NCBI GenBank assembly: GCA_947174565.1 | Contig: CAMWJL010000006.1 | Coordinates: forward strand, 1-48,084 | Source of the DNA: an uncultured Prevotellaceae bacterium | GTDB taxonomy: Bacteria; Bacteroidota; Bacteroidia; Bacteroidales; Bacteroidaceae | Direction of reading: 5' to 3' | DNA: 48,084 nucleotides | In this document: positions 1-7,373 of the stretch, one piece after another | How the letters are laid out: each line of letters starts with the position of its first letter | Numbering within the stretch: position 1 is the first letter of the stretch | Translations under genes and position numbers: made by a program | The notes under the pieces: model-generated | Databases searched by the model: none | What the model was told of the DNA's origin: nothing | What the model saw: the letters and a program-made list of their open reading frames with translations, nothing else

Positions 1-34
1 ATGGTAAAATCAGTCTGTTCATATTTAATTTCTT

Positions 35-2029
35 TTAGAATGTCAAAACCGCACGCACACGACTTAGGCTGTATCGGCTACCTGGAGTAACCCCAAGCTT
101 GGTGACTTTGTCCGGTTTTCCGGTCTGAAATCTGAAAACCCATACAGTATCCCTTGTTTGCTGAGTCGATGACCAGTATTTTGAGCCGGCTAAGTCAAAT
201 CTCGGGCCTCCGAAAGGAAAAATTCCCACGTCACTCAATATGAAATCCTCGCCGCCTGCCTTTAAGAGACGCTCGCGTCGCCCGGTGAATTTATACAGGT
301 CGGAGAGCTGCCCGATGGAAGGCAGGTACCATGGGCTGAAGTATTCGGGCACTTCCACAGTCTCATTATAATCATTCAACTTGTAAAATGCCCAATAAGC
401 AAGCTCTTCCCCAAATCTATCATATTTATCCTTTTTATCGTTTGCGATCGGCAACATTTTCTGAGTATTCGTATAGCCATTGTAAAGATCGGTAAAATTA
501 TAATATAATCCAATCGCCGCTTCTGCATCTCTAACACCATCATCAAGACAACCGCCCCAGTTGCCGATTGAGTCAGGGGCCGCTGCGTCGTGAAGGGCCA
601 CTGCATAGCCGTGGATGGTTTCCAGGCGTCCGTCATAATTCTCTACAGTATCACCATTGCCGGGGCCGACCTTGAAAATAACGCCGATACATTTCCATTC
701 TTCACCATCATCGTAACCATAGCCGTAGCTGGGGTTCTTATTGCCGCTCTCACCTTCGCCGTCGTCGTCGTCATTGCCGCTAAGGTCCAAACCTACTATG
801 TCAGGACGCCATTTCCCGTTGGTGTATAGATAATCCCCCACCTGCATGTAATCGCCATATTCAAGACGCACACTCTCGGTATTGGCTTTAAATGTGAACA
901 CATGCTTGTCCTCCAACCTGACACGGTTGACCGATGCTACGCCTTCTATCACGTTAAAACCCTTTATAAAGTTTTCTCCGTCGTCATCAAGCGTGAGGCT
1001 GATGGTGAAGGTGTTGCCGTCCACCAAATATTTATCGTCTTCGGGTGTAATATCTTCGCGGTCTAATTCGGTAGATGGCTTCGCGTGTTCGCTGATTTCG
1101 AGTTGTCCGCTATCCAGAAGGTCGAAGAATTCCTTCGGGAGATAGAGATTGAGGGGTATCGACTCGGCGGATATTTCTTCTGATTCACCATCCCAAGAGG
1201 CAGAGATGGCGTTGACAACCAACTTATCTCGTCTCAAAGTTACGTTGAAAACATACGATGTGCCCGGCTTCAGGTCTGCATAATCGTCATCCGGGATGTA
1301 GCTGAAGCTTTTGTCATAGCCTCTCACTTTGAGATTGATACGGAACAGTTCTTTACCCCTCATGTCGGCGGGCACAAGCAGAGCCTCGTAGGTGTTTCCG
1401 CTTTTGATGGGGGAAATATCTCCGAAATAATTCCCGGTGAGCTCTCCCTCGACAAATGAGGCAACGGTACAACCGTTGAATGTAACGGTAGCATTTGCCA
1501 GTTCTTTGCTGGATATCTCATCGGTATCAGCGCTTTTGAGCATACATTTTACTTTTGCCATCTGGTGCTTGAAAGTCAGACCTACCGCTTTTTTGTAGCT
1601 CTGATTTTCAGCAGTGGCTGCCAAAAAGTCGATTGAAGATAAATCTGAGAGTTTTGCCTGATCGGCAATTGAAACATCTGTCTTCGGTTCAGAGGGATAC
1701 CAAGCCTTAACCGTGGCGGATGATGTATTTTTCCAGTGAAGAAGGTTGGCTGATTTATCAATATTTACGCTGCCGTCAGAATTTAATGTGTATCGTCCAA
1801 GATTGGCATCAGACCCAATTCTCACACCGATTTCATCTCCTTCCGTCCAGCTGTCCTTGCCGAGAGCACGGCTCTTCATTCCTTCTACGGACACTGTAAG
1901 ATCCAGCGGATATTGTCCGGGCGGCAATGGTAAGCTCTGCTCAACGTCATCCAGCGAGCAGGACGCTACTAAGACTGAAAGCAGCAACGCTTCAATTGTC
2001 TGCAATATATATTTATTGTATTTATTCAT
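35..2029 (-). CDS. Fimbrillin-family lipoprotein with C-terminal Lcl/FISUMP-like domain
   Basis: This 664-residue protein is probably a surface lipoprotein of the Mfa-like/fimbrillin superfamily, whose members form or decorate fimbriae. The N-terminus has a short hydrophobic segment ending in the lipobox VASC (Cys about residue 24), and the next 250 residues have the two-sheet fimbrillin pattern, with phrases such as WTEGDEIGVRI and YVFNVTLRRDKLVV. The last 200 residues look like another module: FSPWYLPSIGQLSDLY, then KYWSST and a closing RVRAVLTF. These phrases are typical of the DUF1566/Lcl_C or FISUMP lectin-like fold. An acidic Asp/Gly-rich linker near residue 420-445 separates the two parts. 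The gene follows the fimbrillin gene at 2084-3127 after 54 bases and is probably co-transcribed with it. The family assignment is fairly sure. Whether it is a structural subunit, a tip adhesin or an anchor cannot be read from sequence. Confidence 0.8.
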   Translation of the reverse strand: MNKYNKYILQTIEALLLSVLVASCSLDDVEQSLPLPPGQYPLDLTVSVEGMKSRALGKDSWTEGDEIGVRIGSDANLGRYTLNSDGSVNIDKSANLLHWKNTSSATVKAWYPSEPKTDVSIADQAKLSDLSSIDFLAATAENQSYKKAVGLTFKHQMAKVKCMLKSADTDEISSKELANATVTFNGCTVASFVEGELTGNYFGDISPIKSGNTYEALLVPADMRGKELFRINLKVRGYDKSFSYIPDDDYADLKPGTSYVFNVTLRRDKLVVNAISASWDGESEEISAESIPLNLYLPKEFFDLLDSGQLEISEHAKPSTELDREDITPEDDKYLVDGNTFTISLTLDDDGENFIKGFNVIEGVASVNRVRLEDKHVFTFKANTESVRLEYGDYMQVGDYLYTNGKWRPDIVGLDLSGNDDDDGEGESGNKNPSYGYGYDDGEEWKCIGVIFKVGPGNGDTVENYDGRLETIHGYAVALHDAAAPDSIGNWGGCLDDGVRDAEAAIGLYYNFTDLYNGYTNTQKMLPIANDKKDKYDRFGEELAYWAFYKLNDYNETVEVPEYFSPWYLPSIGQLSDLYKFTGRRERLLKAGGEDFILSDVGIFPFGGPRFDLAGSKYWSSTQQTRDTVWVFRFQTGKPDKVTKLGVTPGSRYSLSRVRAVLTF

Positions 2030-2083
2030 CTGTGTCTATTCTTGTAATTTGCACGGTTTTATCGGATGGATATTTGTTCGTGA

Positions 2084-3127
2084 TTACTCAACTGTCCAAG
2101 AAATATTGGGTACAGTCTCTGAATCCCATGCTTTGATGGTAGCTGTTCCTAAATTCAGACCTATTCTATCCACTGTAAAATTGTAGGTATACGCGGTTCC
2201 GAGCTTCCACTCCTGACCTCTAAGAGAGATGGTCCCCACTCTCAGATTCTCGGAATCATCCTTAAATGAATATGTGAACCTGACAGTTGCCTCTGATGAA
2301 GCATCAAAGAGCTGGGGAAGCATTATGAGGGCATCGTTGTCGGCAAACAGGTTGATTCGTTGACCGTTATCAACGATTTTAGGATCGTTGAAGATAATAG
2401 TCAAATTGTCGTTGCCATCGTACCCGGTAAATTCTATCAGTCGGTCGTCGGTCTGCGGATTCTCCAATAGTGGAGCCGGAGTGATTGCGATCTTAGCCTT
2501 TTTCTTTAATCCTGAAATTTCTAATCTATGAAACCGTATAAAATCATCGTCCTTTAAGGCTTTGTCGTCAAGCTTGGGAGCGAAATTTATCATAGACATC
2601 AGGTGACCGAATCTTAACGATATTGCATTGACATTATCGCCTTCGTTATATAACCGGCGATGGGTAGCTGCGACAATGTCAATAAGATCACTTTTGTCTT
2701 GAGTGTCCTGCATTTCCTTGTCTGAGTATGTCGGCATCGTATAAGCGAACGAAAGTTCTGAACCATAATATTGTGGCGAAACTTCCGATTCGAGCACCGA
2801 TGACGGACTTACCGCAACAAAAGAATGTTCATGTTTTGGAAACCAATACTGAGTACCATCATAGCACCAAACTCCGTCGTTATCCACAACTGAAGTTTTG
2901 TTGAAAATTACGATAGGTTCACTTATGTCTGACTGGAATTTCATGTCGCCATATACGGCAAATTCATCGATACTGGTTGTTATGGTCGCGCGTGAAAGGT
3001 CGGAGACGGTAAACTGCACCTCCGAACCCCGTGTAATACTCTCTCCGTCAAGAACATCGGATGCGCAGGAAGACAGAAGCCAGCCTGCACTCATAAGCAG
3101 AATGATATGTCGTAGTTTTGAATACAT
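2084..3127 (-). CDS. Fimbrillin-family lipoprotein
   Basis: This is a protein of about 347 residues with a lipoprotein signal (hydrophobic segment, then LLSSCAS with the lipid-accepting Cys near residue 20). The body is fimbrillin-like: VQFTVSDLSRATIT, then WCYDGTQYWFPKHEHSFVAVSP, then LRFGHLMSMINFAP, and YTYNFTVDRIGLNLGTATI followed by a W-D-x-E motif. The W(Y)P/F-A-Y-P and 'H-x-M(S/A)-x-I' phrases are hallmarks of the Mfa-like_1/FimB family. The frame can be extended to a TTG at 3160, but ATG at 3127 is preferred because it places a short basic n-region directly before the hydrophobic stretch. It is the first gene of a two-gene unit with the larger fimbrillin gene and has a Bacteroidota-type promoter box at 3246-3253. 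It may be a fimbrial subunit or anchor; the exact role is not visible. Confidence 0.82.
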   Translation of the reverse strand: MYSKLRHIILLMSAGWLLSSCASDVLDGESITRGSEVQFTVSDLSRATITTSIDEFAVYGDMKFQSDISEPIVIFNKTSVVDNDGVWCYDGTQYWFPKHEHSFVAVSPSSVLESEVSPQYYGSELSFAYTMPTYSDKEMQDTQDKSDLIDIVAATHRRLYNEGDNVNAISLRFGHLMSMINFAPKLDDKALKDDDFIRFHRLEISGLKKKAKIAITPAPLLENPQTDDRLIEFTGYDGNDNLTIIFNDPKIVDNGQRINLFADNDALIMLPQLFDASSEATVRFTYSFKDDSENLRVGTISLRGQEWKLGTAYTYNFTVDRIGLNLGTATIKAWDSETVPNISWTVE

Positions 3128-3245
3128 GAAATCAGAATCGAATCTTTTTTGGGGGCTCAATCCCTAAGGTTGGTGCTACTTCTGCAGGCCGTCATATCCA
3201 CTGAACCCCGTCAGGCGGAAATGAAGACCGACAATTTGTCGGGCA

Positions 3246-3253
3246 CAAAGGTA
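3246..3253 (-). promoter_or_regulatory. Putative -7 box for the fimbrillin genes
   Basis: On the minus strand this reads TACCTTTG, matching the Bacteroidota -7 consensus TAnnTTTG. It lies about 120 bases upstream of the ATG at 3127. No clear TTG -33 box is present about 20 bases further up, only T-rich sequence. The start of transcription would be near 3240, leaving a leader of roughly 110 bases. Confidence 0.5.
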
Positions 3254-3461
3254 ACTGAAATATTCGACATATTAAAAATTTAGTCACTAAAATTTCTCGA
3301 AACCACCAAATGACAAGGCATTACCCTCAGCTCGGGAAGAAAATCATCCCGAACTGGAGTGTTTTATACACAGACAGAGACCTCAGTACACATCCTCCCC
3401 AAAAGGCTTCCCTGACCGTCCACTTTTCGCCCCTCGCCTCATCCCCTCAAAAAGCACCCCG

Positions 3462-3539
3462 AAATCGGAGTCCCCGACTCCGACTGACCGATGTCCCCGA
3501 CTCCGATTGGTCGGAGTCGGGGACATCGATTTAGAGGCT
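3462..3539 (+). repeat. Triple-19 palindromic repeat, family I, copy 1
   Basis: The element begins with AAA and has three 19-nt units at 3465-3483, 3488-3506 and 3511-3529, joined by the 4-nt linkers CTGA and TTGG. It ends with TTTAGAGGCT. Unit 2 (CCGATGTCCCCGACTCCGA) and unit 3 (TCGGAGTCGGGGACATCGA) can form a stem of 18 bp with a TTGG loop. Unit 1 is itself nearly palindromic. A C-rich stretch to the left (3428-3460) resembles the same side of copies 2 and 3. It lies between the 5' region of the fimbrillin genes and the 3' end of the S46 peptidase gene, and no reading frame explains it. Confidence 0.9.
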
Positions 3540-3547
3540 AAAAATGA

Positions 3548-3557
3548 GGGGGGGGGG
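3548..3557. other. Run of ten G residues next to the repeat
   Basis: A G10 homopolymer sits nine bases beyond the end of the palindromic element. Such tracts can slip, but this one is about 300 bases upstream of the fimbrillin promoter box and outside any gene. A switching role is therefore only a possibility. Confidence 0.6.
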
Positions 3558-3582
3558 CGAAGGAGGAAATCTGTGGTTTAGT

Positions 3583-3609
3583 TAGTAGTTGTTGTTACTA
3601 CAACTACTA
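3583..3609. terminator. Short hairpin beyond the S46 gene terminator
   Basis: A perfect 10-bp inverted repeat (arms 3583-3592 and 3600-3609, 7-nt loop) lies just past the main terminator hairpin in the direction of S46 transcription. It may be a second terminator or 3'-end stabiliser. It has no strong U-tract, so confidence is low. Confidence 0.35.
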
Positions 3610-3621
3610 CATGATTTTCAG

Positions 3622-3673
3622 CAAACAAAAGGTCTTGCCGACGAATATGTTCGTCGGCAAGACCTTTTGTTTG
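3622..3673 (-). terminator. 24-bp perfect hairpin terminating the topA-to-S46 operon
   Basis: Arms 3622-3645 and 3650-3673 are perfectly complementary over 24 bp with a TATG loop. The hairpin sits 37 bases after the S46 peptidase stop codon. The 3' side of the stem on the minus strand ends CCTTTTGTTTG, giving a U-rich tail within the stem. It is the only strong hairpin at the end of the five-gene minus-strand run, so it is the likely operon terminator. Confidence 0.75.
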
Positions 3674-3710
3674 ATAATTGTGACAGAAATGGACGATTGT
3701 GATAGAGCAA

Positions 3711-5825
3711 CTACTCTATTGTCAGCTCTTTGATAAGCCGTTTGGCGTGGCTATAATCGTCGATGACGGAGAGCACCCAACGGATATCGACACCGATGCA
3801 ACGCTGCAAGGCGGTGTCGAATTTGAGGTCGCCTGACATGGCTTCCCAGTTGCCATCGAAGGCAAGACCGATGAGACGACCCTTGCCGTCGAAGATGCCT
3901 GAGCCTGAATTGCCACCCGTGATGTCGTTGGTGGTGAGGAAGCAGAGGGGGAGCTGACCTGTTTGGGCATCCATGTATTGTTTGGAGAACTTGCCGCGTT
4001 TCATCCACTTATAGACCTGAGGGATGAGCTGGAAATCGAGGTTGCTGGGGTTCTGCTCGTGCTTGTTGAGGAAGGAACGGGGGGAGGTTATCATGCTGGT
4101 CGCTTCTTCCTTCAACCCGATAGTGCCTGGGGCGAAGTCGATGGGCTTGCAGAGTCCGTAGCTGAGACGCATGGTGAAGTTGGCGTCGGGATAGTATTCG
4201 TGGTCGTGGTTCATCTCGCGGATGCCGTCACCCAGGAGCTGTTCATAGATTGCTTCACGACGGGGCGTGCTCGACATGGAGTAGAGCGACATGAGGACAT
4301 CGAGGGCGACACTGAACATCGGGTCGTCTTGAAGTTCAGAGAGTTCCGTCACGGCCTTGAGGGCATCGGGATGTGCCAGCACGCTGGTGTCGTAGAGCGC
4401 ATCGACAAAACGCTGGTAGTCGCCGTTCCAAACGGAATCGACCATCTGCATGGTGTTTTTGGGCAGGTACTGCTCACTGGGGACGTGACTGATGTAGTTC
4501 TGCAGCAGGGCAAGAAAGACTTTCTTGTCGGTGTCTATGTCAATGTCGCGATACGTTCTGGCGATGCGCTCCTGCAAGTCGCCCACAGGACCGTTCAGGC
4601 TCTTGAGAACGAAGGAAAAGATGTCGCTGCCGTTATAAAAGGACTCCATCCACAGGGTGTGGGTATAGAGCATGTCGCGCTCCTGCTGATAAATGGCTTG
4701 GAGGGAGTCGAGCACTCCGATATAGCGCGCACGTCCCACGGGGTCGGTCTGTACCCAAGCTGCCAATTCACGCTCCTGCTGTTGCTTTTCGCCGATGACG
4801 TTGAGGTTGTCGAGTGCCGTGTTCTGACCTAAGGAGAACTTCCAGTAGTTGGAACAGGAGGCGTGCTTGGAGGCGTACATGATGCGGAGACGGTCGCTTT
4901 GGCGCATGGCTTCGTTGAGGATGCCGAGCTTCACGCCACGCACCTGATAGCGCACGTCGTTGATGGTGCGCATGGTGCTCTCTATGCCGTAGGAGGACAG
5001 GTAGCGGTCGGTGGAGCCAGGATAGCCAAGCGTCATGGCATAGGAGCCGTCGTGATAGCCCTGTGTGCTGACATGGGCGTATTTGCGCGGATGGTAGGGT
5101 ACATTGTCTTTGCTGTATTCGGCGGGATTGTTGTCTTTGTCGGCATAGATGCGGAAGACGCTGAAGTCGCAGGTTTGGCGCGGCCACATCCAGTTGTCGG
5201 TGTCGCCGCCGTACTTGCCAAGGCACTGTGGTGGAGCATAGACGAGGCGCACGTCGTCAAAACGCTGATAGACAGAGAGGAAGTACTTGCTCCTTTTGTA
5301 GAAGGGGTTTACTTCGCTCTGAATACCCTTGGCACTGTAATCTACCATGCGCATGAGCTGGTCGGAAACGGCATTGATGACGGAATCGCGCTCCCAGTCG
5401 GTGGCATCTGCTGGCACAGCACCGAGAATGAGGTTGGTCACATCGACGGTCTTGAGGTGGAAGAGCACGAAGAGACCGTCGTTTGGCAGTTCGTCGGCAA
5501 AAGACTTGGCGACAAAGCCATACTTGAGATAGTCGTGCTTGGTGGTGGAGTGGTTCTGAATGGAGCCAAAGCCACAATGGTGGTTGGTGAACATCAAGCC
5601 ATCGTTAGACACGACCACGCCTGAGCAGAAACCGCCCAACTGCACAATGGCATCGTTGAGCGAGGGCTGCTCGGTGCTGTAAAGTTCTTCGGGCGTGAGT
5701 TCCAGCCCAAGGGAACGGAGAACGGAATCGGTCTTCTCCGAGATGTTGCCCATCACCCACATGCCTTCGTCTGCACGAGCCGTGAGACTGAGGAGAGCAA
5801 CCAACAATACTACAAACTGTTTCAT
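3711..5825 (-). CDS. S46-family dipeptidyl-peptidase (DPP7/DPP11 type)
   Basis: This 704-residue exported serine peptidase removes dipeptides from peptide N-termini in the periplasm or at the cell surface and feeds amino-acid use. The signal peptide is FVVLLVALLSLTARA, and the mature protein begins DEGMW, as in DPP7 and DPP11. The trypsin-like triad is visible: His in FTNHHCGFGSIQ (residue 82/83), Asp in GKYGGDTDNWMWPR, and Ser in TGGNSGSGIFDGKG. Family knowledge places the specificity residue 18 positions after the Ser. Here that is the Gly in AFDGNWEAMSGD, which fits a DPP7-like preference for hydrophobic P1 over the Arg of the acidic-specific DPP11. That is an inference from a remembered alignment. 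The length is normal. It is the last gene of the minus-strand run, 37 bases after the flippase gene, and is followed by a strong terminator hairpin. Confidence 0.93.
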   Translation of the reverse strand: MKQFVVLLVALLSLTARADEGMWVMGNISEKTDSVLRSLGLELTPEELYSTEQPSLNDAIVQLGGFCSGVVVSNDGLMFTNHHCGFGSIQNHSTTKHDYLKYGFVAKSFADELPNDGLFVLFHLKTVDVTNLILGAVPADATDWERDSVINAVSDQLMRMVDYSAKGIQSEVNPFYKRSKYFLSVYQRFDDVRLVYAPPQCLGKYGGDTDNWMWPRQTCDFSVFRIYADKDNNPAEYSKDNVPYHPRKYAHVSTQGYHDGSYAMTLGYPGSTDRYLSSYGIESTMRTINDVRYQVRGVKLGILNEAMRQSDRLRIMYASKHASCSNYWKFSLGQNTALDNLNVIGEKQQQERELAAWVQTDPVGRARYIGVLDSLQAIYQQERDMLYTHTLWMESFYNGSDIFSFVLKSLNGPVGDLQERIARTYRDIDIDTDKKVFLALLQNYISHVPSEQYLPKNTMQMVDSVWNGDYQRFVDALYDTSVLAHPDALKAVTELSELQDDPMFSVALDVLMSLYSMSSTPRREAIYEQLLGDGIREMNHDHEYYPDANFTMRLSYGLCKPIDFAPGTIGLKEEATSMITSPRSFLNKHEQNPSNLDFQLIPQVYKWMKRGKFSKQYMDAQTGQLPLCFLTTNDITGGNSGSGIFDGKGRLIGLAFDGNWEAMSGDLKFDTALQRCIGVDIRWVLSVIDDYSHAKRLIKELTIE

Positions 5826-5862
5826 CTTTATATTTATACGTTGTTATCGAACTATCTTATTT

Positions 5863-7308
5863 CTACTTCGTGAACTTCTTGCCAACGACAGGCAGACTAT
5901 GGAGCGGCAGGTCTCGACGGATAATGAGCACCAAGAAGAGACCTATGAGCAAAGTGTTGATGCCAAGACGAAGCCATGCAGCCCATCCCGCAGGGAGATA
6001 ACTCATCGCCACAAAGAGCGCAAGAGCCACAAAAATGTAGGTGAAGATGCCTTTGAGGTCATAGCGGATAGGATTGTAGTGTTGCCCTACAAAGTAACTG
6101 AGGAGCATGGCTGTGGCATAGCCCACGAAGCCGCCCCAAGCACAGGCCATGTAGCCATAACTCGGAATGAAGACAACATTGATGGCTATGAGTACCACAC
6201 ATCCAGCCAAGGAGAACCAAGCTCCCCAAATGGTCTTGTCGATGAGTTTGTACCAGAAGGAGAGGTTAAAGTAGATACCCATCATGATTTCTGCAGCCAT
6301 CACAATGGGGACGGTGACAAGCCCCTCGCGGTATTCAGAGCCGATGATGTGCTTGAGGATGTCCATATAGCCCATCACGCAAAGGAAAGCAAAAAGGGTG
6401 AAGATGATAAAGTACTTCATGGCCACAGCATAGTATTCCTTGCTGTCTTTATCTTTTGCCTTAGAGAAGACAATGGGTTCGTAGGCATAGCGGAATGCTT
6501 GGGTAATCATCGCCATAATCATCGCCACCTTCACACATGCTCCATACACACCGAGTTGGGCTTGGGCATTGGCTTCATCGCAAACAAGCGGAAAGATAAT
6601 CTTGTCTGCCGTTTGGTTGAGGATGCCTGCAATGCCGAGCACCAGAATGGGCCACGAGTAGCCTAACATGCGTTTGAGGAGGGCGATGTCGAACCGCCAC
6701 TTCACTTTGAAGAAGTCGGGAATGAAGAAGAAGGTAATCAGTCCTGTACACCACAGATTGATGCAGAAAACATAGAACACTTCTGTCTTGCCAAGCACCA
6801 CAAAATAGAAGACGTTGAGCAGGATGTTGAAGAGGATGAACAGCAACTTCAACGAAGCGAACTTGAGCGGACGCTTCTGAAAGCGTAAGTAGCTGAAAGG
6901 CATGGCTTGAATGGCATCAAGCACCACTACCGCTGCCATCATGAGGAGATACTCGTGGTGGTCGGCATAGCCCAACAAATTGCTGACGGGGGTGATGAAG
7001 ACGAACAGCCCTGCCAAGAAAAGAAGGGACAAAATGCCCACCACTGTCATTGCCGTAGAGAAGACGGTGTCGGGATGCTCATCTTCCTTATTGGCAAAGC
7101 GAAACAAGGTGGTTTCCATGCCAAAGGTGAGGATGACCAGCACGAGAGCCGTGTAGGCATATATGTTGACGCTGACCCCATAATCGCCTGAATCTTTAGG
7201 CATATAGTGGGTGTAGAGCGGCACAAGCAGGTAGTTGAGAAAGCGACCTACAATGCTGCTCAAGCCATAGATGGCGGTGTCTTTTGCAAGACCTTTGAGA
7301 TTTGCCAT
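5863..7308 (-). CDS. Wzx/MATE-like polysaccharide flippase (MOP superfamily)
   Basis: This integral membrane protein of about 481 residues has 12-14 hydrophobic segments spread over its whole length. Examples are ALVLVILTFGMETTLFRFAN, LLFLAGLFVFITPVSNLLGY and GWAAWLRLGINTLLIGLFLV. The N-terminal phrase LAKDTAIYGLSSIVGRFLNY is typical of oligosaccharide and lipid-linked sugar flippases. Such proteins move undecaprenyl-linked glycans across the inner membrane. No glycosyltransferases sit nearby, so the substrate is unknown; O-antigen, capsule or the protein O-glycan are all possible. The frame is open up to 7365, but the ATG at 7308 (MANLKGLAKD) is chosen because the upstream extension would cross the hairpin at 7334-7370 and lacks family character. 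It lies between speA and the S46 peptidase gene in one direction. Confidence 0.88.
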   Translation of the reverse strand: MANLKGLAKDTAIYGLSSIVGRFLNYLLVPLYTHYMPKDSGDYGVSVNIYAYTALVLVILTFGMETTLFRFANKEDEHPDTVFSTAMTVVGILSLLFLAGLFVFITPVSNLLGYADHHEYLLMMAAVVVLDAIQAMPFSYLRFQKRPLKFASLKLLFILFNILLNVFYFVVLGKTEVFYVFCINLWCTGLITFFFIPDFFKVKWRFDIALLKRMLGYSWPILVLGIAGILNQTADKIIFPLVCDEANAQAQLGVYGACVKVAMIMAMITQAFRYAYEPIVFSKAKDKDSKEYYAVAMKYFIIFTLFAFLCVMGYMDILKHIIGSEYREGLVTVPIVMAAEIMMGIYFNLSFWYKLIDKTIWGAWFSLAGCVVLIAINVVFIPSYGYMACAWGGFVGYATAMLLSYFVGQHYNPIRYDLKGIFTYIFVALALFVAMSYLPAGWAAWLRLGINTLLIGLFLVLIIRRDLPLHSLPVVGKKFTK

Positions 7309-7333
7309 AAATATTGAAAGTTGTAGAACTTTG

Positions 7334-7370
7334 AAGGCTTGATGAGTCCTGTAAAGACTCATCAAGCCTT
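7334..7370 (-). terminator. 15-bp hairpin between speA and the flippase gene
   Basis: Arms 7334-7348 and 7356-7370 pair perfectly over 15 bp (AAGGCTTGATGAGTC) with a 7-nt loop. It begins four bases after the speA stop. There is no long U-tract, so it may be a partial terminator, attenuator or RNA-stability hairpin splitting the operon rather than a full stop. Confidence 0.55.
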
Positions 7371-7373
7371 ATA

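Noticed and set aside
3462-3539. Palindromic elements as a CRISPR array
   Set aside because: The 19-nt units are spaced by only 4 nt, occur three at a time, alternate in orientation and have no unique spacers or nearby cas genes.
3963-4832. Long plus-strand open frame inside the S46 peptidase gene
   Set aside because: It is antisense to a clearly conserved protein, and its own translation shows no domain. Open antisense frames are common here because of codon bias.
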